A DNA stretch of 64,000 nucleotides from Pseudomonadota bacterium (GTDB taxonomy: Bacteria; Pseudomonadota; Gammaproteobacteria; Steroidobacterales; Steroidobacteraceae): the NCBI GenBank assembly GCA_016705325.1, contig JADIYJ010000006.1:124001-188000 (forward strand). Direction: 5' to 3'. The notes below the pieces were generated by a model. That model saw only the letters and a list, made by a program, of their open reading frames with translations, had not been told where the DNA came from and made no database searches. Positions within the stretch are counted from its first letter, which is position 1; each line of letters opens with the position of its first letter. A program made the translations under genes and the position numbers. This document shows positions 44,012-52,422 of the stretch, one piece after another.

Positions 44012-45057
44012 CAGATCACGCCGCGCCGCTCCTGGTCGAGTTCGATCGACTCGAACAACGCGCGGAAGTTACCTTCGCCGAAGCCTTCGTTGCCCTTGCG
44101 CTGGATGATCTCGAAGAAGATCGGCCCGATGACGTTGGTCGTGAAAATCTGCAGCAGGACGCCGTCCTTGGCGCTGCCGTCGATCAGGATGCTGCGCTTG
44201 GAGAGTTCTTCGAGCTTCTCGCGGTGGCCCTCGACGCGTGCCGGCACGCCTTCGTAGTAGGTCGCAGGCGTGTCCTGGAAATGGATGCCGTTGCCGCGCA
44301 GCGCATCGACCGTCGCATAGATGTCCGCCGTGTGCAGGGCGATGTGCTGGATACCTTCGCCCTGGTACTCGCGCAGGTATTCCTCGATCTGCGACTTGTC
44401 GTCCTGCGATTCGTTGATCGGGATGCGGATCTTGCCGCACGGGCTGGTCATCGCCTTGCTGAACAGGCCCGTCTTCTTGCCCTCGATGTCGAAGTAGCGG
44501 ATCTCACGGAAGTTGAACAGTTTCTCGTAGAAGCCCGCCCACTTCGCCATGTTGCCGCGATGCACGTTATGAGTCAGGTGATCGATCACCGACAGGCCGG
44601 TCGAGCGCAGCGAACCGCCATCCTGCACCGGGACGAAATCGACGTCGTAGATCGTGTTCTCGCCGTAGCGGTCCACGAGGTACACCAGGCTGCCGCCGAT
44701 GCCTTCGATGGCCGGGATGTTGAGTTCCATCGGACCCACGGGGTTCTGCACCGGTCTGGCGCCGAGGTCGACTGCGCGCTTGAACGCCTGCGCGGCATCC
44801 TTCACCCGAAATGCCATCGCGCAGGCGGACGGTCCGTGTTGCTGCGCGAAGCGCTGGCCGAAACTGCCGGGCTCGGCGTTGATGATGAAGTTGACGTCGC
44901 CCTGCCTGTGCAGCGTGACATTCTTGCTGCGATGGCGCGCCGTGACCGGGAATCCCATGTGCTCGAACAGCGAACGCAGCAGCTCGGGGTCGGGCGCGGT
45001 GTATTCGACGAACTCGAAACCGTCGGTACCCATCGGATTGTCGAAGAGGTCGGCCAT
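44011..45057 (-). CDS. hpd: 4-hydroxyphenylpyruvate dioxygenase
   Basis: HPPD converts 4-hydroxyphenylpyruvate to homogentisate in an Fe2+/O2 reaction. The 348-residue vicinal-oxygen-chelate protein has the iron ligands in VIDHLTHNV, IQHIALHTADI and FFEIIQRKGNEGFGEGNF. The last segment is the HPPD signature. The ATG at 45057 begins MADLFDNPMGTDGFEFVEY. It is the first gene of the tyrosine-catabolism series hpd-hmgA-fah-aminotransferase. Confidence 0.96.
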   Translation of the reverse strand: MADLFDNPMGTDGFEFVEYTAPDPELLRSLFEHMGFPVTARHRSKNVTLHRQGDVNFIINAEPGSFGQRFAQQHGPSACAMAFRVKDAAQAFKRAVDLGARPVQNPVGPMELNIPAIEGIGGSLVYLVDRYGENTIYDVDFVPVQDGGSLRSTGLSVIDHLTHNVHRGNMAKWAGFYEKLFNFREIRYFDIEGKKTGLFSKAMTSPCGKIRIPINESQDDKSQIEEYLREYQGEGIQHIALHTADIYATVDALRGNGIHFQDTPATYYEGVPARVEGHREKLEELSKRSILIDGSAKDGVLLQIFTTNVIGPIFFEIIQRKGNEGFGEGNFRALFESIELDQERRGVI

Positions 45058-45225
45058 GGCAGCGCTCTCGCCAGTTAGTTACGAATGAAACTGTAGGCGG
45101 ACATGGTAGCTGAACGCGGCAGCGGGTCAATCGGTTCGACCCAGGCGGTGGTCTGGCGCGGCCACGAAGCTGCCGACCGGCTCGGTCGCAACGGTCATGT
45201 CGATTCGGCCTTCCCCAGACGCAGA

Positions 45226-45248
45226 GAGGCCCCGTCGAACGGGGCCTC
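45226..45248. terminator. GC-rich hairpin after the BON-domain gene
   Basis: GAGGCCCCG and CGGGGCCTC form a 9-bp stem with a 5-base loop, 34 bases after the stop of the BON-domain gene. The downstream sequence is not T-rich, so it is a probable but weak-evidence terminator. Confidence 0.5.
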
Positions 45249-45282
45249 ATCTCGCAACAAACAGGCGTCGCCGTACGCCTTG

Positions 45283-45816
45283 CTATTCCGGCTTGACGAA
45301 CAACGCGTCGTCGACTTGCTTCACGCCAGAGACGCCCTTGGCCACGGCGATCGCGCGTGCCTTCATCTTGTCGCCGGACACGAAGCCGCCCAGCTGCACG
45401 ATGCCGCCACGGGCTTCGACGTTGATCTGGCCGGACTTCACGTCGCTGGCGTCCACCAGCGCGGCCTTGACCTTGCTGACCAGCACTGTGTCGTCGAGCT
45501 TGGTGCCCATCGACGTGGACGGATGCACCACGAGCTGGTTGCGCACGGACCCTACGTCCTTGACGTTCTTGGCAACCTTGCCCGCAGCGTCCTTCTCGGC
45601 CTGCGTCTTGACGAAACCGCTCAGCAGCACGACGCCCTTGTAGACCTCGACGTTGACGTCGCTCGATGGCACGCCCTTCTCTGCCAGCAGGCTGGCCTTC
45701 ACGGACGTGGCGATGGCGCCGTCGTCGACCACATTGCCCGCAGACTTCTCGGCCATCGCCGGGGCGGCCAACGCGAGCGCGACCGCGGCCAGGGAAGCGA
45801 ACACCTTGTATTTCAT
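45283..45816 (-). CDS. periplasmic BON-domain protein (OsmY-like)
   Basis: The 177-residue protein has a signal peptide ending in APAMA before EKSAG. Two BON domains follow, at about 35-100 (VNVEVYKGVVLLSGFVKTQ) and 110-175 (INVEARGGIVQLGGFVSG). BON domains bind membranes or lipids, and OsmY-type proteins are often induced by osmotic or envelope stress. It stands alone between hpd and the lipoprotein gene. The exact role is not evident from sequence. Confidence 0.85.
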   Translation of the reverse strand: MKYKVFASLAAVALALAAPAMAEKSAGNVVDDGAIATSVKASLLAEKGVPSSDVNVEVYKGVVLLSGFVKTQAEKDAAGKVAKNVKDVGSVRNQLVVHPSTSMGTKLDDTVLVSKVKAALVDASDVKSGQINVEARGGIVQLGGFVSGDKMKARAIAVAKGVSGVKQVDDALFVKPE

Positions 45817-45874
45817 GGCTGTCTCGGATCGGTGGGAGTGGTACGAAGCAATTTAACAGGGCTGTCCCGGCCAC

Positions 45875-46170
45875 TCAATCAGGGATCGGCGCCAGCACGT
45901 TCTTGAAATTCGTCCCCAGGCTGGCCACCCTGGTGCAGCAGCGCGTCGTGCCGTTGCGCTCATGGCCTTGTAAGCCGGCGGTACGCCGGTCTTCCGGGGC
46001 TCCGCAGCAACCGTCGCAGCGGGGACGGCTGCGACCGGGTCCGCCACCAAGGCTGCGGGAGACGTCGACTGGGAGGCACAACCGGCCAGGCAAGCGATCG
46101 CGGAGGCGGTGATGACTAAGCGCGTGCCGGGCTCCTTGCAGAGGATTTCCTTGCCAGCTGCCCGGTCCAT
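45875..46170 (-). CDS. small putative lipoprotein (frame break)
   Basis: A lipobox ACLAGC follows a hydrophobic stretch (LVITASAIACLAGC), then an Ala/Val/Pro linker to VPPAYKA. The next conserved-looking part, ERNGTTRCCTRVASLGTNF, is in another frame, so one base seems missing near 45958-45966. Lipid attachment to Cys would anchor it in a membrane. An in-frame ATG is at 46170. However, an AAGGAG site sits 6 bases before an ACG codon at 46125 that would give a classic lipoprotein start (T-RLVITAS), so ACG initiation or a T-to-C error is possible. Function unknown. Confidence 0.55.
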
Positions 46171-46201
46171 CCTGGCCGGCACCCGAGGCAGCCGCTCCAG
46201 A

Positions 46202-46276
46202 TGGTGGGCCGTGATGGGATCGAACCATCGACCAACTGGTTAAAAGCCAGCTGCTCTACCGCTGAGCTAACGGCCC
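46202..46276 (-). tRNA. tRNA-Lys (TTT anticodon)
   Basis: The minus strand folds as a cloverleaf: acceptor GGGCCGT pairs with ACGGCCC, D arm AGCTCAGCGGTAGAGC, anticodon loop CTTTTAA with anticodon TTT, T arm with GGTTCGATCCC. The 3' CCA is encoded. A TATTAT hexamer about 18 bases upstream of the 5' end may be its -10 element. It lies after queC, an order also found in Xanthomonadales. Confidence 0.97.
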
Positions 46277-46304
46277 GTTTCGACTAGCCGCCTATAATAG
46301 CCGA

Positions 46305-47021
46305 TCATCGATAAACGGTGGGATCCGGCACCCCGGCTGCCACGAACCCGGCCGCGCGCAGGCGGCAGGAGTCGCAGCGGCCGCAGGCCCTGCCCCGGTC
46401 GTCCGCCTGGTAGCAGGAGACCGTCGTGCCATAGTCCACGCCCAAGGCAGTGCCGCGGCGGATGATCTCGGCCTTCTTCAGGGCGATCAAAGGCGCGCGG
46501 ACCCGCAACGGCTCCTGGCCTTCCACGCCTTCCCGCGTGGCGAGATTGGCCAGGCGCGTGAACGCCTCGATGAACTCGGGACGGCAGTCCGGATAACCGG
46601 AGTAATCGACGGCATTCACCCCGATGAAAATGTCATGCGCATGCAGGACTTCGGCCCACGCCAGGGCCAGGGCGAGAAAAATCGTGTTGCGCGCCGGCAC
46701 GTAGGTGACCGGGATGGCTGGGCCGCTTGCGCCTGCTTCGGGGACGGCGATGGACGCGTCCGTGAGCGCCGACCCGCCGAATGCGCCGAGGTCGATCTGC
46801 ATGACGCGGTGTTCGACGGCGTCCAGCTGGGCGGCCACCTTGCGGGCAGCGTTCACCTCGACGTGATGACGCTGGCCGTACTGGAAACTGAGCGCGTGGC
46901 AGCGATAACCCTCGGCGCTTGCGATGGCGAGGCAGGTCGCGGAATCGAGCCCGCCCGACACCAGCACGATGGCCGGTCGCGGGGCGTCGGTGCCGCGCCT
47001 GTCAACGTCGTGCTCTGTCAT
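46305..47021 (-). CDS. queC: 7-cyano-7-deazaguanine synthase
   Basis: QueC converts 7-carboxy-7-deazaguanine to preQ0 in queuosine synthesis, using ATP and ammonia. The 238-residue protein has the PP-loop LVSGGLDSATCLA and a C-terminal zinc site CYQADDRGRACGRCDSC. The ATG at 47021 shares one base with the queE stop. Together with queE and the distant gluQ, it shows the cell makes and decorates queuosine tRNA. Confidence 0.96.
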   Translation of the reverse strand: MTEHDVDRRGTDAPRPAIVLVSGGLDSATCLAIASAEGYRCHALSFQYGQRHHVEVNAARKVAAQLDAVEHRVMQIDLGAFGGSALTDASIAVPEAGASGPAIPVTYVPARNTIFLALALAWAEVLHAHDIFIGVNAVDYSGYPDCRPEFIEAFTRLANLATREGVEGQEPLRVRAPLIALKKAEIIRRGTALGVDYGTTVSCYQADDRGRACGRCDSCRLRAAGFVAAGVPDPTVYR

Positions 47022-47659
47022 CACCGACCCGGCTCGTTGCCCCAGAGATACTTGTGCAACTGCACCTGCAGTCGCACCGGCAGGCGATCGGCGAGGATCC
47101 AGTCCGCAAGTTCGCGCGGCTCGACCTGGCCCCACACCGGCGAAAACAGCACCTGCGCCGGCAACGGCACGGGGAGATCCCGCAGCAGGTCACGTGCCCA
47201 TTCATAATCGGCGCGTGAACAGAGCACGAACTTGAGCTGATCGTGTGACGTCAGCACGTCGAGGTTCTCGAGCTGGTTGCGTTTGACTTCACCGGACTCC
47301 GGCGTCTTCAGGTCGACGACGCGGCTGACCCGCGGGTCGACCGCGGCGACGTCGAGGGCGCCGCTCGTCTCGAGCGACACCGAATAACCCGCCTCACACA
47401 ACGCGGCCAACAGCTCGAGGCACGCCTTCTGCGCCAGCGGCTCACCGCCGGTGACACACACGTGTGCACGACTGTCCCGCGCGATGACGAGCAGTTCATC
47501 GAGCGTGCGCCACTCGCCGCCGTAAAACGAGTACTGCGTGTCGCAGTACACGCAACGCAGCGGGCAGCCCGTGAGGCGGATGAAGAGCGTGGGCCAGCCG
47601 ACGGCGTCGGCTTCGCCCTGGATCGAGACGAAGGTCTCGGTGACCTTGAGCCGGCTCAC
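47021..47659 (-). CDS. queE: 7-carboxy-7-deazaguanine synthase
   Basis: QueE is a radical-SAM enzyme that contracts the pterin ring to 7-carboxy-7-deazaguanine. The 212-residue protein has the N-terminal VTETFVSIQGEADAVGWPT and the cluster motif CPLRCVYCD, which fits the CxxxCxxC pattern, then VTGGEPLAQ. It overlaps cpoB upstream by 4 bases and queC downstream by 1. Confidence 0.95.
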   Translation of the reverse strand: MSRLKVTETFVSIQGEADAVGWPTLFIRLTGCPLRCVYCDTQYSFYGGEWRTLDELLVIARDSRAHVCVTGGEPLAQKACLELLAALCEAGYSVSLETSGALDVAAVDPRVSRVVDLKTPESGEVKRNQLENLDVLTSHDQLKFVLCSRADYEWARDLLRDLPVPLPAQVLFSPVWGQVEPRELADWILADRLPVRLQVQLHKYLWGNEPGR

Positions 47660-48405
47660 CGGCCCTCGGCGTTCAGCTTTTCGATCTGGGCCTGGGCCAG
47701 TCTGGCGGCGTCGGCGTCCGGATAGGTCGAAATCACCTTGTTCAGCGTTGCGCGCGCGTTCTTGAATGCCTTCAGCTCGTACTGGCAGAGGCCTGCCTTG
47801 TACATCGCATCCGGCAGGCGCCGCGACTCGGCAAAGGCGCCGACGGCCTGGAACGACTTCAGGGCCGCTTCGTATTGCTGCTGGACGAACTGCGCTTCGC
47901 CGAGCCAGTACGTGGCATGGTCGGCGCGCGGGCCGCGCGGATACTTCGCGAGGTACGTCTGGAAACCACGCGCGGCTTCCTCGTAACGGCCTGCTTTCAT
48001 CGCAGCAAACGCCTCACCGTACACCGAGGATTCGTCCGCAAACACCGCATCGGGCGCATTGGTGGCACCGCCCGCCGCGACGGGTACGCCGCCGGCGCCG
48101 TTCTCCATCACCAGCAGGCGCCGGTCGAGATCGCCGTAGAGGTCACGCTGCTGCTGTTGCAGTGATTCGAGTTCGTGCCTGGCTTCCTCGATCTGACCGC
48201 GCAACGTGCGCAACTGCAGCTGTGACTTCTCGATCTGCTGCTGCAGGTCGAGCAGCGACTGGTTGACCCGGCTCTCGAGCGCACCCAGGCGCTGGTCGCT
48301 GGCATCCGCCCGCGCCTCGAGTTCCTTGTTGCTGGCGGCCGCATGTACCAGCGAGCTGGCCAGCAGGGCCGACGCCACGACGGCGCCCCGCAGAACGGTA
48401 TTCAT
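47656..48405 (-). CDS. cpoB: cell division coordinator CpoB (YbgF)
   Basis: CpoB links Tol-Pal constriction to peptidoglycan synthesis in the periplasm. The 249-residue protein has a signal peptide ending near LVHAAASN, a coiled coil rich in Gln/Leu (about 30-95) that trimerises in homologues, and C-terminal TPR repeats (YGEAFAAMKAGRYEEAARGF; YWLGEAQFVQQQYEAALKSF). The ATG at 48405 is 5 bases after pal. Confidence 0.93.
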   Translation of the reverse strand: MNTVLRGAVVASALLASSLVHAAASNKELEARADASDQRLGALESRVNQSLLDLQQQIEKSQLQLRTLRGQIEEARHELESLQQQQRDLYGDLDRRLLVMENGAGGVPVAAGGATNAPDAVFADESSVYGEAFAAMKAGRYEEAARGFQTYLAKYPRGPRADHATYWLGEAQFVQQQYEAALKSFQAVGAFAESRRLPDAMYKAGLCQYELKAFKNARATLNKVISTYPDADAARLAQAQIEKLNAEGR

Positions 48406-48409
48406 CGGA

Positions 48410-48958
48410 TCACTGCACCTGCACGATTTCGACGCGCCGATTCTGCGCGTAGGCGGATTCGTCCGAACCCTCGACCGCGGGTCGCTCCTCGCCGTAGCTG
48501 ACCGTGGTGATCTGCGCGTCATTGACGCCCTGCAGCATCAGCGCCTTGCGCACCGTCTGTGCGCGCCTTTCGCCGAGGCCGATGTTGTATTCACGCGAGC
48601 CACGTTCGTCGGTGTGTCCTTCGAGCCGCACGCGCGCGGTCGGGAACTTGGTCAGGTAGGCCGCGTGCGCCGCAACGACACTGAGGTAGTCAGCACGGAT
48701 CTCGCTGCTGTCGAATTCGAAGAACACGACATTGCGGGACTGCAGGGCAGCAAGCGCCTGTTGCTGCGCCGCGCTCATCGAGCCGGCGGTCGCCCCCGTG
48801 GCCGGGCCGGTCTCGTTGCCGAGGCCGCTTGTCTGCGCGCCGCCGTCGACCGGGGCCTGCGCCGTCGTGTCCGGTTGCACCTGCTTCGGCTTGGAGCATC
48901 CGGCGAGGCCGACGGCAAGCAAGGCGAAGGCAACGGCATGGGTCCATTTCATGATCAT
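48410..48958 (-). CDS. pal: peptidoglycan-associated lipoprotein Pal
   Basis: Pal is an outer-membrane lipoprotein that grips peptidoglycan and binds TolB. The 182-residue protein has a lipobox VGLAGC, a Gly/Thr/Ala linker and the OmpA-like domain with FEFDSSEIR, RVRLEGHTDERGSREYNIG and GERRAQTVRKAL. Two starts are possible, 48958 (MIMK) and 48952 (MK); an AGGAG lies 4 or 10 bases upstream of them. Confidence 0.96.
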   Translation of the reverse strand: MIMKWTHAVAFALLAVGLAGCSKPKQVQPDTTAQAPVDGGAQTSGLGNETGPATGATAGSMSAAQQQALAALQSRNVVFFEFDSSEIRADYLSVVAAHAAYLTKFPTARVRLEGHTDERGSREYNIGLGERRAQTVRKALMLQGVNDAQITTVSYGEERPAVEGSDESAYAQNRRVEIVQVQ

Positions 48959-49031
48959 CGAACTCCTGAATAGTCGGGCCGCGCAGCGTCGGCCGGTAGA
49001 TGTTGCGAATGATACCTTGCGTCGGCGCGCT

Positions 49032-50372
49032 TCACCGCTGTGCGGGCGGGGATGGCGACCAGACCGGCTCGCGAACGTCGCCCGTCTCCGAACTGAGCCG
49101 CTGCTGGAAGCGGCCGTCGGCCGAGACCATCGCCAGCGTGCCTTTGGCACCTGCCCGGGTCGCGTAGATGAGGATCGCCCCGTTGGGCGCGAAGCTGGGC
49201 GCCTCGTCCTGGCGGCCATCCGTCAGCACGTGCAGGTTACGAGTCTTGAGATCGTAGCTCGCGATGCGAAACGCGCCACGGTCCAGGGTGACCAGCGCCA
49301 GCGACTCGCCATCCGGCGACAGGCGAGGTCGCGCGTTGTAGCCGTTGGTAAAGGTAAGACGCTGTGCTTCCTGGCCTCCGCCAGCACTTACCCGGTAGAC
49401 CTGCGCGTTGCCCGCCCGGTCCGAAGTGAAATAGACGGACGCACCATCGCGCGACCACTCCGGCTCGGTGTCGATGGCGCTGTCGGACGTCAGGCGCGTG
49501 AGACCCTGCGTGGCCAGGTCCAGCACGTACAGGTCGAGATTCCCGTCGCGTGACAACGTCAGCGCCAGCTTGCGGCCGTCGGGCGACCAGGCGGGTGCGC
49601 CGTTGATGCCGGACCGCGCCGAGACACGCCTGCGGTCGCCCGTCGCGAGCCGTTGCACGTAGATCGCAGACGCCTTGCTTTCGAACGAAACGTACGCGAG
49701 GCTCTGCCCGTCGGGCGACCAGGCCGGCGACATGATCGGTTCCGACGACTCGGTGACGATGCGCGGGCCGTAGCCGTCGGCGTCCGCAACCATCAGGCGA
49801 TAGCGTTGCTTTGGCGGTCGACCGTCGACCGCGACGTAGGCGATGCGCGTCGAGAACGCGCCTGGAATGCCCGTGAGCCGCTCGAAGATCAGGTCGGCAA
49901 TCCGGTGCGCCGTCGCGCGCAGGCCGCGCTCGCTGGTGACCAGGCGTTTCGTCAGCAACCGCTGGCCAGTCTGCACGTTGAAGAGTTCGAACTCGACGGC
50001 GAGCCCGCTCGCCTCCGGCGTGACATGGCCGATGACGAGGAAATCGGACTTGAGCAGGCGCCAGTCCTCGAAGCGGACCTGCTCGCCGCGCGTCGGCCGC
50101 GCAACCAGGTCACGCCGCTCGAGCGGCTTGAAGCGCCCGCTCAATTGCAGGTCGCCCGCGATGACGGCCGCGACGTCGTTCGGGCCGCCTTCGGCCTGGC
50201 CGCCGAACGGCACGACGGCGATGGGCACCGCATCGCGCACGCCCTGGGTGATGTCGAGGCGCAGCTGCGCGTGGGCGCTGGTCGCAAGCGTGCCCGCGAG
50301 CACGACGAGCCAGGCCAGCAGCCGGGCAGGACACGTCACGACGGGACGCGGCAGGGCGCGTTGAAACCTCAT
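49032..50372 (-). CDS. tolB: Tol-Pal system protein TolB
   Basis: TolB is the periplasmic partner that shuttles between Pal and TolA. The 446-residue protein has a signal peptide ending TSAHA, an N-terminal domain with IAVVPFGGQ, and a six-bladed beta-propeller with repeated SPDG/W motifs (PAWSPDGQSLAYVSF, PAWSPDGRKLALTLS, RLSPDGESLALV). It follows tolA by 7 bases and precedes pal. Confidence 0.97.
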   Translation of the reverse strand: MRFQRALPRPVVTCPARLLAWLVVLAGTLATSAHAQLRLDITQGVRDAVPIAVVPFGGQAEGGPNDVAAVIAGDLQLSGRFKPLERRDLVARPTRGEQVRFEDWRLLKSDFLVIGHVTPEASGLAVEFELFNVQTGQRLLTKRLVTSERGLRATAHRIADLIFERLTGIPGAFSTRIAYVAVDGRPPKQRYRLMVADADGYGPRIVTESSEPIMSPAWSPDGQSLAYVSFESKASAIYVQRLATGDRRRVSARSGINGAPAWSPDGRKLALTLSRDGNLDLYVLDLATQGLTRLTSDSAIDTEPEWSRDGASVYFTSDRAGNAQVYRVSAGGGQEAQRLTFTNGYNARPRLSPDGESLALVTLDRGAFRIASYDLKTRNLHVLTDGRQDEAPSFAPNGAILIYATRAGAKGTLAMVSADGRFQQRLSSETGDVREPVWSPSPPAQR

Positions 50373-50379
50373 CTACACC

Positions 50380-51272
50380 TCACTCCGCAGGCTTGAATAC
50401 GATCACCAGCCGGCGCTCGAAGGCGCGCGCGTCGCGCGGCGCCGGCAGCGGTGAGGAACGATACACTGCATTGGACACGGAATCGCGCACGGCATCGTCG
50501 CCATTGCAGTCGCCGATCTTTACGCCGAGCACCGCGCCGCCGGGTGCCTGTGTCACGTACAGCGTGCATTCCAGACCCGCGCGCGCCGACGGCGGCCGCT
50601 TCCAGTTGCGCTCGATGGTCTGGATCAACAGGGTTCGATACTCGTCGACGACACCGGAGCGTGCGAGGGCTTCGCCGGCCTCCTCGTCTTCGAGTGCACG
50701 ACGCAATTCGGCCTGCTGCGCAGCCTTCAACTTTGCTGCGCGCGCAGCCGCTTCCTGCTCGGCCTGTTGCTGCTTCGCCGCCCTCCTTCCTGCTTGCGCG
50801 TTTCTTCCTGCTTGCGTTTCCCGTCTGCCTCGGCCTGCTTCCTTGCGGCAAGCGCGGCCGTCGCCCGCGCCTTCGTTGCCTCGGCCTGCGCCTGTTCCTC
50901 GCGGCGGCGTTCGGCTGTTGCCTCCGCCCTGGCCTCGGCTTCGGCCCTGGCTTGCGCTTGCTGCTGAGCCTGCTGTTCGAGCACGGCCGGGGCCGGCCTG
51001 GCCTCGAGCTGCGGTTCGGACTCTGGTTTGGGAGCGGGCGGGAGAGCCTGCTTCACGGGTACGACGGGTGTGGGCTCGCGCATGGCCTTACCCGCCTGCA
51101 CCGACGATGGCAGGTCCTCGTAACGGACAACGTTGCCCTCGATCGCAAGCTGCGGCGGCGGTGGATCCGTGCGCCATTGAATGGCCGCGAGCGCGAGCGC
51201 AGCCACGGCCAGCCCATGGACGACGGCCGAGCCGACCCAGGGCCGCAGATTACCGCTCGCAGCGAGAGCCAT
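50380..51272 (-). CDS. tolA: Tol-Pal system protein TolA (frameshifted)
   Basis: TolA spans the periplasm from the TolQR motor to TolB/Pal. An N-terminal membrane helix (VGSAVVHGLAVAALALAAI), a long Ala/Glu/Gln/Arg-rich helical domain and a C-terminal domain (TLLIQTIERNWKRPP, VRDSVSNAVYRSSPLP) are all present. The frame changes inside the helical domain at about 50776-50790. Adding one G to the GGG there yields QEGGAAKQQQAEQEAAARAA, which reads as normal TolA. A miscalled run is the probable cause. Confidence 0.9.
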
Positions 51273-51275
51273 TGG

Positions 51276-51716
51276 TCAGCGCGACCCGGTTCCGTGCCCG
51301 GCGGACAACGGCTCCGTGACGAAACCGACCTTCTTTGCGCCCGCCTGCTGCAACAGCACCATGCCCTCCACCACGCGCCCATATGGCACGGCCCTGTCAG
51401 CCTTGACCAGTACGGGGCGCTCGGGTTCCCGGCGCAGGGCGGCGCCGGCCACTTCGAGCAAGCTTTTTTCGTCGAGGGCCTGTCTGGGGTCGCCGAGGTT
51501 CAGGTACATCGTCCCCTCGCTGTCGACGCTCAGCAGCAAAGGCTCGAGGTCGTCGGGCGCGATCGGTTCGGCCGCAGCCCGCGGCAGGTCGACCTTGATG
51601 CCCTGGCTCAGCATCGGCGCGGTGACCATGAAGATGATGAGCAGCACCAGCATCACGTCGATGTACGGTACGACGTTGATCTCACCCATCAGCTTGCGGC
51701 CGCGCCTGCGCGACAT
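51276..51716 (-). CDS. tolR: Tol-Pal system protein TolR
   Basis: TolR, with TolQ, forms the proton-driven motor of the Tol-Pal system. The 146-residue protein has a basic N-terminus (MSRRRGRKL), one membrane helix containing the proton-channel Asp (NVVPYIDVMLVLLIIFMV) and a periplasmic domain. The ATG at 51716 is 8 bases after GGAGG and is preferred to a GTG 9 bases upstream. Confidence 0.96.
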   Translation of the reverse strand: MSRRRGRKLMGEINVVPYIDVMLVLLIIFMVTAPMLSQGIKVDLPRAAAEPIAPDDLEPLLLSVDSEGTMYLNLGDPRQALDEKSLLEVAGAALRREPERPVLVKADRAVPYGRVVEGMVLLQQAGAKKVGFVTEPLSAGHGTGSR

Positions 51717-51729
51717 CGTCGGCACCTCC

Positions 51730-52407
51730 TCAACCCTGGACGCCGCCAGCGTGGCGCTGCAGGATGGACGACAGCTCTTCCATGAACGTGTCGTAGCGCA
51801 GTTCCAGCCGGCTCACCTGGTCCGCATAGCGGTTATAGGCGATCACGGCCGGAATCGCGGCGAACAGGCCCATCGCCGTGGCGATCAGCGCTTCCGCGAT
51901 GGCTGGCGCCACCGTGGCGAGCGTCGCCTGCTGCACGTTGCCGAGCGCCTGGAACGCAGTGAGGATACCCCAGACCGTGCCGAACAGGCCCACGTACGGG
52001 CTGGTTGAGCCGATCGTCGCCAGCGTCGAGAGACTCTGCTCGAGACGGTCGGTCTCCTTCAGCTGCGCAATTTTCATCGAACGCCGGCTCGCATCCAGCA
52101 ACTGCGCGCCCGCGAGACCGAGTTGTGACCGCAGCCGCGAAAACTCGCGAAAACCTGAGACAAAGATATCGGCCATGCCGGTGTGCGTGCCACCTTCGAG
52201 CGACTTGTAGAGTGCGGCGAGGTCGCCGCCCGACCAGAAGTCATCCTCAAACCGGTCCGCCGCCTGCCGCGCGTCGTTGAGCAGCTTGCGCTTGCCGAAG
52301 ATGATGGCCCACGAGGCCACCGATGCACCGATGAGCAACAGCATGACCAGCTGCACGATGAAGCTGGCCTGCAGCAGCAGTTCCAGGATGGAATGCTCAC
52401 CGATCAT
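51730..52407 (-). CDS. tolQ: Tol-Pal system protein TolQ
   Basis: TolQ is the polytopic ring component of the Tol-Pal motor, homologous to ExbB and MotA. The 225-residue protein has three membrane helices, with the conserved segment STSPYVGLFGTVWGILTAF in the second and EALIATAMGLFAAIPAVIAY in the third. It is first of tolQRAB-pal-cpoB. The thioesterase gene ybgC, which often precedes tolQ, is absent, and ruvB lies directly upstream with a 15-base gap. Confidence 0.96.
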   Translation of the reverse strand: MIGEHSILELLLQASFIVQLVMLLLIGASVASWAIIFGKRKLLNDARQAADRFEDDFWSGGDLAALYKSLEGGTHTGMADIFVSGFREFSRLRSQLGLAGAQLLDASRRSMKIAQLKETDRLEQSLSTLATIGSTSPYVGLFGTVWGILTAFQALGNVQQATLATVAPAIAEALIATAMGLFAAIPAVIAYNRYADQVSRLELRYDTFMEELSSILQRHAGGVQG

Positions 52408-52422
52408 GCTTGCAACACCTCG

